Positions 46,871 through 57,010 are shown, numbered from the stretch's first letter. The stretch is 64,000 nt of DNA from Paenibacillus lignilyticus (GCF_017942085.1 NZ_JAGKSP010000018.1:1-64000); one strand, 5' to 3'. Notes: a model not told the origin generated them from the letters alone. Numbers and translations: made by a program.

Positions 46871-47083
46871 CTATTCCCCGTAAAAGAAAACCTCTTCCAA
46901 TGGCAAGCTAAAGGCGTGCGCGATGCGAAAAGCAAGTTCCAGAGACGGGGAGTAATTCCCCTTCTCCAAGGCCACGATGGTTTGTCTGGTAACACCCACC
47001 TTGTCAGCCAGTTGCTGCTGTGTCATTTCATCATGGTTGAATCGTAATTTGCGGATGTGATTGCCGACAAGATGCTTACTCAT
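46871..47083 (-). CDS. XRE-family small transcriptional regulator
   Basis: 70 residues, a single helix-turn-helix: TQQQLADKVGVTRQTIVALE and KGNYSPSLELAFRIAHAF. This short type (YgzD/Cro-like) often sits with one or two membrane-protein genes and represses its own cassette, as it seems to here. It follows the membrane gene by seven bases. Confidence 0.92.
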   Translation of the reverse strand: MSKHLVGNHIRKLRFNHDEMTQQQLADKVGVTRQTIVALEKGNYSPSLELAFRIAHAFSLPLEEVFFYGE

Positions 47084-47090
47084 CTTAGAC

Positions 47091-47537
47091 TTATACTCCT
47101 CTCCGGTAGTGATAAAGTTTCGTAAAGGAGCCGGTCACATCGGATAAGAATCCGCTCGCGATCAGAATCACAAACATCACCTGTGACGGCTGATCCAAGA
47201 CCAGTGACCCCATTGCAAGCAGAAAGCCGAGGATAAACACGAAGAACGAAATCCGATTCGCTTTCAGCTCGATAAGTTTATCCAGCTCATCCGCGAAGGT
47301 CGGTTCTTTTTCTTGCGTGGTTATTCTGAAGATGATGTTAAAAACAATACTGACCAGGATATGCGCAACGATAGAGACCAACATGAGAATGAGGACGAAC
47401 GAGCCCCAATAATGAAAGGCTTCCTCCGCTTCAAGCCCGCCTTCGGGGAACTGCGAATACATGTACAAGCAATAAGAGCCGAAAATAACGATAGTGCTGA
47501 TTAAAGAAACGATGCTCTTCTTCTCTTGGTAAGTCAT
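47091..47537 (-). CDS. Small membrane protein, DUF2178-like
   Basis: 148 residues with four predicted helices (about 10-27, 45-75, 98-115, 118-135) and a charged loop ITTQEKEPTFADELDKLIEL between pairs. The genes of this kind normally precede a small XRE regulator, as here. Transport or sensing role unknown. AGGAGG is 7 bases before ATG. Confidence 0.8.
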   Translation of the reverse strand: MTYQEKKSIVSLISTIVIFGSYCLYMYSQFPEGGLEAEEAFHYWGSFVLILMLVSIVAHILVSIVFNIIFRITTQEKEPTFADELDKLIELKANRISFFVFILGFLLAMGSLVLDQPSQVMFVILIASGFLSDVTGSFTKLYHYRRGV

Positions 47538-47591
47538 GGATTTGCCTCCTGTTTATAATCTTCCCTAAATAAAGTAAATAATGATATACAT

Positions 47592-47620
47592 AATGTAATA
47601 AAAACCATTCATAATGTCAA
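47592..47620 (-). promoter_or_regulatory. SigA-type promoter of the membrane-XRE cassette
   Basis: On the minus strand a perfect TTGACA (47615-47620), 17-base spacer and TACATT (47592-47597), about 55 bases before the first gene. Confidence 0.65.
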
Positions 47621-47683
47621 GTTAACTATACATTAAATAGACAGCTATGCCAGCTTCCTAAGCAATCATCAAATAATAAGTCT

Positions 47684-47712
47684 TTGAAAGCGGTCTATAG
47701 ATAAGGCATAAT
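47684..47712 (+). promoter_or_regulatory. SigA-type promoter of the sugar-sensing operon
   Basis: TTGAAA (47684-47689), 17-base spacer, CATAAT (47707-47712), 51 bases before the regulator start. Confidence 0.7.
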
Positions 47713-47763
47713 TGAAATGGTTATAGCGCTTATACTTACCGCAGGTAGGCAGGAGGAACGCCG

Positions 47764-49389
47764 ATGTACAAAGTGATTATTGTAGATGATGAAGCGGTCG
47801 TCCGGGTCGGATTGAAAAATACGATTAACTGGAACGAGCATGGCTTCGAATTGATCGGCGATTATGCGAACGGTCGAGAAGCTTGGGAAGCTGTCGAGCA
47901 GCACAAGCCGGACCTGGTTATCTCGGACATCAGCATGCCATTCATGGATGGCCTTGAGCTGGCCGGATTGATCTCTACTCAATTTCCTTATATCAAAATC
48001 ATTATATTAACGGGCTTTGATGAATTCGAATATGCGCAGCAAGCGATACGATTGAAAGTGTCCGATTTCATCCTAAAGCCGATCACGGCCAATGAAATCC
48101 GCGCCTTGCTCGATCGCGTCAAGAAAGAAATGGACGAAGAAACCAAGCACCGCGAGGATCTCGGGCGGCTAAAGAGCCAATTGAACCAGAGTCTTCCTCT
48201 ATTGAAAGAACGCTTCCTCGAACGCCTGGTCGCAGTAGGACTCAATCTTGAGGAAATCAACGAACGGTTCTCCTATTTCGGCATTCCGGCGCCGCTTCCC
48301 CTGCATGTTGTGCTAATCGTCGACATTGATGATTTCGGAGACCGAGAGCTTCATTCCTATGAGCATGATGTAGAGTTTCTGCGGTTTGCGGCTTTCGATA
48401 TCTTCAAAGAAACGCTCGAACGCGAAGGCGTTATGCTCTTCCGTACGAGGGAGGAACGCATGGTTGCCATTATATCGGGTCAGGATGACGAAAGCTTGCT
48501 CTACGAGCAGGTCTATTCCTTGGCGGAGCAAGTGAGGCACCATATCGAGAAGTACTTAAAGTTTACGGTCACGATCGGCATCGGACGAGCCTGCGCTCAT
48601 CTTGAACAGCTGCCGGAATCGTATAAAAGCGCGCTATCCGTCTTGGACTACCGCTTCTTGCTCGGCAAGAACCGCGTGCTCAGCATATTGGATATGGAGG
48701 GCAAACCTTCCATTCCGCTGCCTCCTCAGCTCGATTGGGACCGCAAGCTGGCTTCCGCCGTCAAGAGGGGCTCTGCCCAGGAAGCTTTTCAGCTTATCGA
48801 GGACGGTGTCGCGGAGCTGAAATCCTCCCTTGCTCCGATTGAAGCCTGCTTCCTGCAGATGCAGAAGGTCGTGCTGTCCTTGATGAACTCGATTCAGGAG
48901 CTCGTTGCCCATGATCCGGAAGCGTCCTTCGACCGGCAGATGCGGCTTATGGATGTATATGGGCTCAAGACGCTCGATGAAGTCGAGATTTGGCTCAAGG
49001 ATGTCGTGCGCTCGGTGATGTCCACGATTGCCGATAACCGCAGCCATTTGACGAACATGCAGATTCATCGGGCAGTCGAGTATATCGAGACGAACTACGC
49101 CAACGATAAGATGTCGCTGCAGGATATCTGCCGTCACGTCTTGATGAGCACCAGCTACTTCAGCCTCGTCTTCAAGCAGCATACCGGCGAAACGTATATC
49201 GAATTTTTGACCGGGGTACGCATTGCGCGGGCGAAGGAGCTCCTTCATAACACGACGATGAAATTCTATGAAATTGCCGAACAGGTCGGCTACAAGGATC
49301 CGAATTATTTCAGCATTTTGTTTAAGAAGCATACCGGTATCACCCCAAAGGACTTCAGAGAGAAGCAGCTTAAGGAGAGCGGAAACTAA
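47764..49389 (+). CDS. YesN-like response regulator with AraC-type DNA-binding domain
   Basis: 541 residues. Receiver (1-120) with Asp55 in VISDISMPFMDG and Lys in FILKPITANE; a long middle region with GGDEF-like remnant (VTIGIGRAC); C-terminal AraC helix-turn-helix pair, MSLQDICRHVLMSTSYFSLV and FYEIAEQVGYKDPNYFSILF. It would activate sugar uptake genes in response to the kinase that follows two bases later. AGGAGG lies 8 bases before ATG. Confidence 0.93.
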   Translation: MYKVIIVDDEAVVRVGLKNTINWNEHGFELIGDYANGREAWEAVEQHKPDLVISDISMPFMDGLELAGLISTQFPYIKIIILTGFDEFEYAQQAIRLKVSDFILKPITANEIRALLDRVKKEMDEETKHREDLGRLKSQLNQSLPLLKERFLERLVAVGLNLEEINERFSYFGIPAPLPLHVVLIVDIDDFGDRELHSYEHDVEFLRFAAFDIFKETLEREGVMLFRTREERMVAIISGQDDESLLYEQVYSLAEQVRHHIEKYLKFTVTIGIGRACAHLEQLPESYKSALSVLDYRFLLGKNRVLSILDMEGKPSIPLPPQLDWDRKLASAVKRGSAQEAFQLIEDGVAELKSSLAPIEACFLQMQKVVLSLMNSIQELVAHDPEASFDRQMRLMDVYGLKTLDEVEIWLKDVVRSVMSTIADNRSHLTNMQIHRAVEYIETNYANDKMSLQDICRHVLMSTSYFSLVFKQHTGETYIEFLTGVRIARAKELLHNTTMKFYEIAEQVGYKDPNYFSILFKKHTGITPKDFREKQLKESGN

Positions 49390-49391
49390 CG

Positions 49392-51179
49392 ATGCCAAGC
49401 GAACGCGCGCGAAGAATACCCCTATTTCCGTTAAAGAGCATTCAATCGAATATCTCCTTGGCGTTCTCTCTCCTCATCCTTGCGGCAATCGTGCTGACGA
49501 GCTTAATTAGCTATCAGCTGTCGGTCGATGCGGTTGAACGAAATTCCAAGGGGTACATCGAAGAAATCATCAAACAAGTGAACACGAATATTCAGTCCTA
49601 CGTGGATAACATGGAGAACATTTCCTTGCTCGCATTGACGAACAAGGACGTGAAGTACTACATATCCGACAATTCGTACATCAGCGCCGAGGATCGCCGG
49701 ATCTACGAGAAACGTATATCCGACCTCTTCCAAGCGATCTTATACACGCGCAATGACATCGCTTCGATTATGGTTTTTGGCTACAATGGGCGTTTCGTTT
49801 CCGACAGACGCATTACGAACTTGAATCCCAATATGAAGCTGTCCGATCAAAGCTGGTTCCAGATGGCCAAGAGCGAGGGCGGCAAATCCGTCATCTCCTC
49901 GCCCCATGTGCAGAACATTATCCAGAACGAATACCGCTGGGTCGTTTCTTTGAGCCGGGAGCTCAAAAGCACAGACGGCATTACGGCGGAGGGCGTCTTC
50001 CTCGTCGATCTGAACCTCAGCATCATCAATGATATCTGCAAAAATATCGACTTAGGCAAGAAAGGCTACCTCTTCATCGTCGATAATAGCGGCAACATTG
50101 TCTATCATCCTCAGCAACAGTTAATAGACAGTAAATTGCGGACGGAGAGAATCGCCGACGTCATCAAGGCATCCAGCGGCAGCTCCTTCGTCGTGAATGA
50201 CGGTGAAGGCAAGCGGATTTATTCCGTGCAGGATACGAATTTCGGGTGGAAAATCGCCGGCGTTGCCTACACGGACGATCTTATTGCGAGCAAGGACGAC
50301 TTAAGAAACTCGATTCTCCTCTATTCCTTGTGCGGACTGGCTATCTCCCTGCTTATCTCGGTTTGGCTCTCGCATCGTTTATCGAAACCGATCAAAGTGC
50401 TGCAATCCGATATGAAGCAAGTGGAGAAAGGCAACTTCGACATTCAGACGGAAATCGGGCAAATGAACGAGATCGGACAGCTCGGCCGTTCCTTTAATAT
50501 GATGGTCAGTCGAACCAAGTCGCTCATGGAAGAGACGATTCATAATCAAGAGAGCAAGAGGAAGAGCGAGCTGCTGCTGCTGCAATCGCAGATCAATCCC
50601 CATTTCTTGTACAACACCTTGGATTCCATCGTATGGATGGCGGAGCAGAAGCAGCATGAAGAGGTCGTACTGATGACTTCGGCATTAGCGAAGCTATTCC
50701 GTGCCAGTATCACGAAGGATCAGGAGCTGGTACCGATTCGCGTGGAGATCGAGCATATCACGAACTACTTGCTCATTCAGAAGATGCGGTATGAGGAGCT
50801 CGAATATGAAATTCAGATGGATGAATCGATTCTGGACTTCAAAACGTTGAAGATCTTGCTTCAGCCTTTAATCGAGAATGCGATCTATCATGGCATACGC
50901 AATAAATACGGCATTAATGACGGCATCATTACCATTCGCGGCTGGCAGACGGAGGATAAGATCATCTTCGAGGTCGAGGATAACGGCTTCGGTATGACGC
51001 CGGAGCAAGCCGAACGCCTGCTGATCCCTGTCGAAGGGGAAACCCGCAATCAAGGCATTGGGATCAGGAACGTCAACGAGCGGATTAAGCTGTATTTCGG
51101 CTATGAATACGGCATCCAAATTCGCAGTGAAATCGAAGTCGGCACCTGCGTTTCGATTTCGATCCCGAAACTCGGTTAA
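49392..51179 (+). CDS. YesM-like sensor histidine kinase
   Basis: 595 residues. Two membrane helices (about 20-40 and 297-315) flank an extracellular dCache-like sensor. A HAMP domain (about 316-370) precedes the His_kinase region with conserved His in QSQINPHFLYNTLDSIVWMA, and an ATPase with EVEDNGFGM and GIGIRNVNERIKLYFG. Partner of the preceding regulator. The extracellular sensor is large, yet the next gene adds a binding protein that may feed it. Confidence 0.93.
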   Translation: MPSERARRIPLFPLKSIQSNISLAFSLLILAAIVLTSLISYQLSVDAVERNSKGYIEEIIKQVNTNIQSYVDNMENISLLALTNKDVKYYISDNSYISAEDRRIYEKRISDLFQAILYTRNDIASIMVFGYNGRFVSDRRITNLNPNMKLSDQSWFQMAKSEGGKSVISSPHVQNIIQNEYRWVVSLSRELKSTDGITAEGVFLVDLNLSIINDICKNIDLGKKGYLFIVDNSGNIVYHPQQQLIDSKLRTERIADVIKASSGSSFVVNDGEGKRIYSVQDTNFGWKIAGVAYTDDLIASKDDLRNSILLYSLCGLAISLLISVWLSHRLSKPIKVLQSDMKQVEKGNFDIQTEIGQMNEIGQLGRSFNMMVSRTKSLMEETIHNQESKRKSELLLLQSQINPHFLYNTLDSIVWMAEQKQHEEVVLMTSALAKLFRASITKDQELVPIRVEIEHITNYLLIQKMRYEELEYEIQMDESILDFKTLKILLQPLIENAIYHGIRNKYGINDGIITIRGWQTEDKIIFEVEDNGFGMTPEQAERLLIPVEGETRNQGIGIRNVNERIKLYFGYEYGIQIRSEIEVGTCVSISIPKLG

Positions 51180-51191
51180 AGGGAGAATACT

Positions 51192-52178
51192 ATGTTTAGG
51201 CAGAGATTTACGATAGGGCTGGCCCTTGTATTATTCATTGCAGCGGTTTATTCGATTTTCTACTTTAAGCTGTTTAGCGTGACGAGCCATCATGAGAAGA
51301 GCATTACGGTCGTCCTGAAGTCCTTAAACGTTCGTTCGGATTTCTGGCAGGCGGTCAGTGCGGGATCGGCGGCGGCGGCTAAAGAGAACGGGCTCACTCT
51401 TAACGTCCAAGGCCCGCTGCAAGAAGGCGACGCGGAGGAGCAAATTCACGTGCTGGAAGAGGCCATCGGGCAGAAGCCGCAAGCGATCGTAGTGGCACCT
51501 TATGCGGATGACCGCATGCCTGCCTTATTCAAACAAATCCGTGAAGAAGGCATTAAATTGGTCGTGATCGATACTCCGCTTGAGATGAAATCCGCCCCCG
51601 TCGTCGTGTCTGACAATCATGTAGAGGCCGGGCGGTTAGCGGGAGAAACGGCAATTAATGTGACCAAGAGGAATCCCGTCATCGCGATCATAAGCGATCA
51701 TGCGGATGCCACTATCTCGAAGGAGCGGCTGGAGGGTTTGAAGCATGCCCTTGAGCGCTATAAGAACAGCATTGTCGGTGTTTATTATGGCGAGCAATCC
51801 GAAGATAAAGCCTACGACATTGCCAAGAAGCTGCTGGACGATGGTCAGTCCTTCAATACCTTCATTACGATGAACGAATCCGCGACCATCGGCGTAGCCA
51901 AATTGTTAAAGGAACAGAACATAGCCGGTGCAATCAAGCTGATCGGCTTCGACAGCTCCTTCTACGAAATTCAGCTGCTGGAGGAAGGCGTCTTGAATGC
52001 GGTCATCGCGCAGAAGCCGTTTAATATGGGCTATCTCGGCGTGAAGCGAGCTTTAAGCCTGATCGAAGGCTCGAATACGGCTCCCGTTACCTACATCGAA
52101 TCGAATGTAATCAATCGCAAAAACATGTATTTGCCTGAGAATCAGAAGCTGCTGTTTCCATTCATTGAGAACAAATAA
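51192..52178 (+). CDS. RbsB/LacI-like periplasmic-type sugar-binding protein, membrane-anchored
   Basis: 328 residues. N-terminal hydrophobic anchor (about 7-30) without a lipobox Cys, then a type I binding fold: SDFWQAVSAGSAAAAKENGL, AIVVAPYADDRMPALFKQIR, VVVSDNHVEAGRLAGETAIN and LKLIGFDSS-like IKLIGFDSSFYEIQL. There is no cognate RbsAC, so it more likely informs the kinase, as XylFII does for LytS. AAGGGAG is 6 bases before ATG. Confidence 0.85.
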   Translation: MFRQRFTIGLALVLFIAAVYSIFYFKLFSVTSHHEKSITVVLKSLNVRSDFWQAVSAGSAAAAKENGLTLNVQGPLQEGDAEEQIHVLEEAIGQKPQAIVVAPYADDRMPALFKQIREEGIKLVVIDTPLEMKSAPVVVSDNHVEAGRLAGETAINVTKRNPVIAIISDHADATISKERLEGLKHALERYKNSIVGVYYGEQSEDKAYDIAKKLLDDGQSFNTFITMNESATIGVAKLLKEQNIAGAIKLIGFDSSFYEIQLLEEGVLNAVIAQKPFNMGYLGVKRALSLIEGSNTAPVTYIESNVINRKNMYLPENQKLLFPFIENK

Positions 52179-52205
52179 TTCCTAGGAGAAGGGTGTGAGC
52201 CGCAT

Positions 52206-53486
52206 ATGACCGTCTTCTTCCGTCCAGTCCGTCAGCATTGGAAGGCAACCGTTTCCGTAATGTTCCTATCCGTCATCCTGTCCTCCTGTATGTCATCGGG
52301 CGAAGAGCCGACTCCTCCCGACAAGGAGGATAGAGCGCTTATTCGGTTTGTGGCCGCTGAATACAGTACGGAAACGAAGCCGTTCCTGGAGAAGCTCGTG
52401 AAAGATTTTGAAATGAAAAACCCGCTGATCGACGTCGAGCTGCAGGTCGCGAACTGGGACATTCTTGATGGCATCTACACGACGATGATTAGCAAAAACC
52501 AACCGCCTGATCTACTAAATACGAATGTATACGCTCATTTTGCCCAGGATGGCCTGCTCAATGATATGGGTACGATTATATCGAAGGAGCTTGCCGATAG
52601 ACTCTACCCGAATTTAGTCGCGATGGATCGGATGAACGGCACGCAGTTCGCCTTGCCGTACGTAGCCTCGACGCGGAATCTGTACTACAACAAGGAACTG
52701 CTGGAGAAGGCCGGGATTAAGTCTCCTCCTACCACATGGTCTGAATTAGAGAAAGCGGCGCACAAGATCAAAGCTGCAGGCGCTGCAGATGGTTTCGGCG
52801 TTGATTTGACCGACAATGAGACCCAAGCATATCTCTCCTATTTCTTCTACGGAGCCGGGGGCTCTTGGACCAAGGACGGCAAATGGACGATTAATTCCCC
52901 TGCGAATATCGCGGGATTGACGTACTTGAAGCAGTTGTTCGATAAAGGGTTAACCGATCCCGAGCCGACCGTTACGACGCGTGACGAGAAGCAGCGGATT
53001 CTGGGCGGAGGCGGACTTGCCATGCTCATCTCGGGCAACTACTTCACTTCCGTTGTACCGAAGGAATTTCCCGCGCTCAAGTGGGACAAAGGCCCAATCC
53101 CCGTGAAAGACGGGCAGCCTCCGATTACGTTCGCCGTGCAGGACGTGCTCATCTCCTTTAAGACGGATCATACGAACAAAGAAGCGTTGTCCAAGTTTAT
53201 GGATTTCCTGTACGACGATTCGGCCTATGGCGATATGATCAAGCGCGAAGGCCTCCTCCCTGTTACGAGTACGGTAGGCAGCCGGATGTCCATACAAGAT
53301 AATGTCATGAAAGGCAATCTCGATGCGCTGAGCAAAGCGATGTTTTATCCGGTTGGAGAACCCGCTTGGCAAGCGGTCCTCGATTACGCCCGCAAGATGG
53401 GCGATGCCGTCCTCTACGAGCACCTTACTCCCAAAGACGCCTTGGACAAGCTGCAGCAATTCGCCGAAACGAAGAGCGGCCGGTAA
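52206..53486 (+). CDS. Extracellular solute-binding lipoprotein, family 1
   Basis: 426 residues, Cys28 in ILSSC as lipobox. SBP type 1 features are FEMKNPLIDVELQVANWDIL, VASTRNLYYNKELLEKAGIK and a C-terminal helical lobe. It probably binds an oligosaccharide. It lies between the RbsB-like gene and another binding protein; whether it feeds the same permeases or acts as a sensor is unclear. The ribosome site is weak: GGAG far from the ATG. Confidence 0.87.
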   Translation: MTVFFRPVRQHWKATVSVMFLSVILSSCMSSGEEPTPPDKEDRALIRFVAAEYSTETKPFLEKLVKDFEMKNPLIDVELQVANWDILDGIYTTMISKNQPPDLLNTNVYAHFAQDGLLNDMGTIISKELADRLYPNLVAMDRMNGTQFALPYVASTRNLYYNKELLEKAGIKSPPTTWSELEKAAHKIKAAGAADGFGVDLTDNETQAYLSYFFYGAGGSWTKDGKWTINSPANIAGLTYLKQLFDKGLTDPEPTVTTRDEKQRILGGGGLAMLISGNYFTSVVPKEFPALKWDKGPIPVKDGQPPITFAVQDVLISFKTDHTNKEALSKFMDFLYDDSAYGDMIKREGLLPVTSTVGSRMSIQDNVMKGNLDALSKAMFYPVGEPAWQAVLDYARKMGDAVLYEHLTPKDALDKLQQFAETKSGR

Positions 53487-53641
53487 CGCAGCAAAATAAG
53501 AAAAGAAGAAAACAAAGAATTCGTGGAAGATATTCGATAGAGACTTAAGCCCTCCCACCTTATGATGAGAACAAGCGCTGGAGTTCACTTGTGAACGACC
53601 TAAGGAAGCGTAAATCATCATTATTGGGAGGGTTTGCTTTT

Positions 53642-55024
53642 ATGACCATGAACAAAAAAATGGCTGCAATCGGTCTTGCCAGCATTCTGGCTGCCGTATC
53701 ACTAACAGGATGCGGTTCCAAGAATAACAACGAGGCTGCGGGCACGACAACCGAAAATACGACGGCCAATGCCTCGGAGAACACAACAGCAACCAATACC
53801 ACTAACACCTCCACGGATACAACCGCTAAATTAACCGGCGATTTCGAAATTCAATATTTCGTTGGCGGATACGGCGACAAATGGTGGAAACAAGTTATCA
53901 GCGATTTCCAAGCCGCTAACCCGGATCTGAAAATCAAACAATCCGGCGGTCCGCAAATCAATGAGCAAATGAAACCGCGTTGGATCGGAGGCAACCCGCC
54001 TGATTTCGTGTACATCGACGGCGCCGGCTTGAATGACCGCCAAATGGTTGAAGATGGCCAGCTTGAAGATTTGACCGACTGGCTGAAGGATGCCAAGAAC
54101 ATCGACGGCGATCTCATCACCGATATTCTGGCACAGCCCGCGCAGCAGTTCGACGGCAAAGTATACAACATTCCACTCGTACTTAACTCATGGGGCGTGT
54201 TCTGGAACAAAGCCTTGTTCAAAGAAAAAGGCTGGACGGAGCCTACAGACTTCCAATCCTTCCTGGACACAAGCGACAAAATCAAAGCGGCCGGCATCAA
54301 TCCATTTATCCACACAGGTAAATATCCGTACTACATCAACGGATCGATTCTGTACCCGGCCATCGTTTCGGCGAATAATAATGATTTCACCATCCTTCAA
54401 GACATGGCAGCGAACAAAGTAGAAGCTTTCGAAAGCCCTGCCGTACTTACGGCTTTGAACAAAATCGTAGAGCTGCGCGACAAAGGCTTCATCGATCCGG
54501 CGTCGATTCAAATCAACCACACCGATTCGCAAATGCTCTTCCTGCAAAACAAGGATGCGTTTATCCCGAACGGCCTATGGCTGCCTAACGAAATGTCCAA
54601 AGACATTCCGGATGGCTTCGACTTCGGCTTCATTCCTTCCGTAACGCAAGATGCAGGCGGCAAAGTAGTAGCGAATACTTCTACATCGACAGTAGCCATC
54701 GCTAAAGATGCGAAGAACAAAGATGCAGCGAAAGCATTCCTGCAATTCATCTTCTCTAAAGCGCAAGCTTCCCAGTGGGCAGAGCTGAGCGGCGCACCTT
54801 CCAACATCAAAGGCGATATCAGCGCTTCCAACGCTCCGAACTTCGTTAAAGATGCTGCGAAATACCTAACAGATCCAAATACAGTTGTTATCCCGACGAT
54901 CACTTACAACGCGGACGTGGATAAAGCGATGATGGATGCAACGGATGCCCTTACAATCAGCAAAATCACCCCTGAAGAGTGGGTCAAACGTGTAACTGAC
55001 GCAGTGAAAAAAGTAAGTAAATAA
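53642..55024 (+). CDS. Carbohydrate ABC transporter binding lipoprotein, NgcE-like
   Basis: About 460 residues. Lipobox LTGC with Cys24, then an Asn/Thr-rich linker (25-75). The mature part has YFVGGYGDKWWKQVISDFQA, PRWIGGNPPDFVYIDGAGLN and EDGQLEDLTDWL, which recall NgcE, the N-acetylglucosamine/chitobiose binding protein of Streptomyces. Substrate is therefore possibly an aminosugar, with moderate certainty. GGGAGG lies 10 bases before ATG 53642. Confidence 0.87.
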   Translation: MTMNKKMAAIGLASILAAVSLTGCGSKNNNEAAGTTTENTTANASENTTATNTTNTSTDTTAKLTGDFEIQYFVGGYGDKWWKQVISDFQAANPDLKIKQSGGPQINEQMKPRWIGGNPPDFVYIDGAGLNDRQMVEDGQLEDLTDWLKDAKNIDGDLITDILAQPAQQFDGKVYNIPLVLNSWGVFWNKALFKEKGWTEPTDFQSFLDTSDKIKAAGINPFIHTGKYPYYINGSILYPAIVSANNNDFTILQDMAANKVEAFESPAVLTALNKIVELRDKGFIDPASIQINHTDSQMLFLQNKDAFIPNGLWLPNEMSKDIPDGFDFGFIPSVTQDAGGKVVANTSTSTVAIAKDAKNKDAAKAFLQFIFSKAQASQWAELSGAPSNIKGDISASNAPNFVKDAAKYLTDPNTVVIPTITYNADVDKAMMDATDALTISKITPEEWVKRVTDAVKKVSK

Positions 55025-55112
55025 TAAGCCTTCAGAGGCTTAACGCGGAGGGTGATCGGGGCAGCCGCCTCGATCCTTCTCTGCGAATTTACTCGGAGGG
55101 ATGGCAGGCACT

Positions 55113-56015
55113 ATGACTCATAGAACGGCTAAGTGGCAGCGTAATGTATTTATCGCAACCTTCATTATCCCTACTCTATTGTTCTTTGGGGTATTTACGA
55201 TTTATCCGGTTGCGCAAGGATTGTATTTCTCGTTCTTCGACTGGTCCGGCATGTCGCAGCATAAAACGTTTATCGGCTTGGATAATTTCAAGGAATTGTT
55301 TCACGATCCCATTGTATGGAGAGCGATTGGCAACGATTATTTTCTGGTAGTGGGCAAGGTTATCGGCATTATGACGATCGCCACCTTTTTCGCTGTTGCG
55401 CTTACCCGGTTCGGCTTTAGACTGTCAGGGTTCTTCCGTTCGATTTTCTTCATTCCGAATGTTATTTCCGTCGTCGTTATCGGCGTATTGTGGAACTTCA
55501 TATATAATCCGCAAATCGGGTTCCTGAACGCGTTTCTGTCGCTATTCACGAAAGAACAGGTTACGATCACCTGGCTTGGATTTACGAATCACACGATTTG
55601 GATGCTGCTGCCTCCGGCGATTTGGGCCGGTATCGGATTTTATATGATTCTCCTGATCGCCGCGATCCAGAGCATTCCGGACTCCTATTACGAAGCCGCC
55701 AGCTTAGAAGGAGCGGGTCAATGGGGGCAATTCCGCAACATTACCCTTCCGCTCGTTTGGGAGCAAATTAAAGTGTCGACGCTCAATATCATGATGACGA
55801 CGCTTAACGGCTCTTTCGTGATCGTGTGGATCATGACCGAGGGCGGTCCGGATAACAGCACGCAGGTTATGGGCTCCTATTTATACCAAATGGCATTCCG
55901 CCAATATCATTTCGGCTATGGTGCTTCGATCGGATTTATCATCTTGATCTTGTCGTTGATTACGACAATCGTACTTCAGCGGTTAATGCGTCATGAGACC
56001 GTCGAGATGAGTTAA
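55113..56015 (+). CDS. Carbohydrate ABC transporter permease (MalF-type)
   Basis: 300 residues with six predicted helices and the EAA loop SYYEAASLEGAGQWGQFRNI followed by TLPLVWEQIKVS. Partner of the permease 13 bases downstream. I prefer ATG 55113; ATG 55101 lies one base after GGAGGG. No ATPase is encoded here, so a shared MsmX-type ATPase is expected. Confidence 0.92.
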   Translation: MTHRTAKWQRNVFIATFIIPTLLFFGVFTIYPVAQGLYFSFFDWSGMSQHKTFIGLDNFKELFHDPIVWRAIGNDYFLVVGKVIGIMTIATFFAVALTRFGFRLSGFFRSIFFIPNVISVVVIGVLWNFIYNPQIGFLNAFLSLFTKEQVTITWLGFTNHTIWMLLPPAIWAGIGFYMILLIAAIQSIPDSYYEAASLEGAGQWGQFRNITLPLVWEQIKVSTLNIMMTTLNGSFVIVWIMTEGGPDNSTQVMGSYLYQMAFRQYHFGYGASIGFIILILSLITTIVLQRLMRHETVEMS

Positions 56016-56028
56016 GGAGGGCTTCGAG

Positions 56029-56874
56029 ATGATTGTAGGTTTAAGAAATCCAGTCGCTAAACTATTCTTCTATGGAATCCTGGTCGTATGGGGCATTTCG
56101 GTCTTATACCCGCTGTTTTGGACACTCCTGGACGCTTTGAAAAATAACGAGCAATTCTTCCGCAACGCGCCGTGGGCCTTACCGGAATTCCCGCTTCTGT
56201 GGTCCAATTTCTCCTATGTATGGAGCAATTACAACTTCGGCACCTATTTCATCAACTCGCTTGTGGTCACAGCGGGTTCTACGGGGCTCGGCCTTATCTT
56301 ATCGGCTATGACGGCATACGTGCTGGCAAGATACAAGTTCAGAGGCAGCAACATGCTGTATCTGCTCTACATTTCGTCGATGATGATTCCGTTCGTGCTG
56401 GCTCTAATTCCATTGTTCTTCCTAATGAATTCGATGCACTTGATCAACACGAAGCTCGGATTGATCGTCGTCTATGCCTCAAGCTTGCTGGCTTTCGGAA
56501 TCTTCGTGCTCGTCGGTTTCTTTAAATCATTGCCGAAGGAACTGGAGGAAGCGGCTATCGTCGACGGTACTTCTTATTTCGGCACGTTCTTCCGGGTCAT
56601 GCTGCCGTTGTCGCAGCCGGGGTTAATCACCCTGGCGATCATTAATGTCTTGAACATCTGGAACGAATATATCGTAGGGACGATCCTCGTAAATGATCCC
56701 CTGCAATATACATTGCCGGTTGAGATTGGCGTCATGCGAGCGGAAATGCAGTATCGTACCGAGTGGGGTCCCTTATTCGCCGCTTTGCTCATTACGATCG
56801 TACCTGTTCTGTTCATGTACATCATCTTCCAACGTCGAATCGCGAGCGGCATTACCGCTGGCGCCGTTAAATAA
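56029..56874 (+). CDS. Carbohydrate ABC transporter permease (MalG-type)
   Basis: 281 residues with six helices and the EAA loop ELEEAAIVDGTSYFGTFFRV then MLPLSQPGL. AAGGAGG is 8 bases before ATG. Last gene of the operon, followed by a strong terminator. Confidence 0.93.
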   Translation: MIVGLRNPVAKLFFYGILVVWGISVLYPLFWTLLDALKNNEQFFRNAPWALPEFPLLWSNFSYVWSNYNFGTYFINSLVVTAGSTGLGLILSAMTAYVLARYKFRGSNMLYLLYISSMMIPFVLALIPLFFLMNSMHLINTKLGLIVVYASSLLAFGIFVLVGFFKSLPKELEEAAIVDGTSYFGTFFRVMLPLSQPGLITLAIINVLNIWNEYIVGTILVNDPLQYTLPVEIGVMRAEMQYRTEWGPLFAALLITIVPVLFMYIIFQRRIASGITAGAVK

Positions 56875-56875
56875 A

Positions 56876-56927
56876 AAAAAGGGCTTCCCATCGTCATCAT
56901 GAATGACTTGTGGGAGAGCCCTTTTTT
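56876..56927 (+). terminator. Terminator of the sugar operon
   Basis: Stem AAAAAGGGCTTCCCA paired with TGGGAGAGCCCTTTTTTT, directly after the stop codon. Confidence 0.9.
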
Positions 56928-57010
56928 TCGCTTTCGCTGGACGGATTCCGTTATACTTGTAATAAATGGATAGTGGCGAATCGATTATCGATTAATTCAA
57001 GGAGGCAGAG

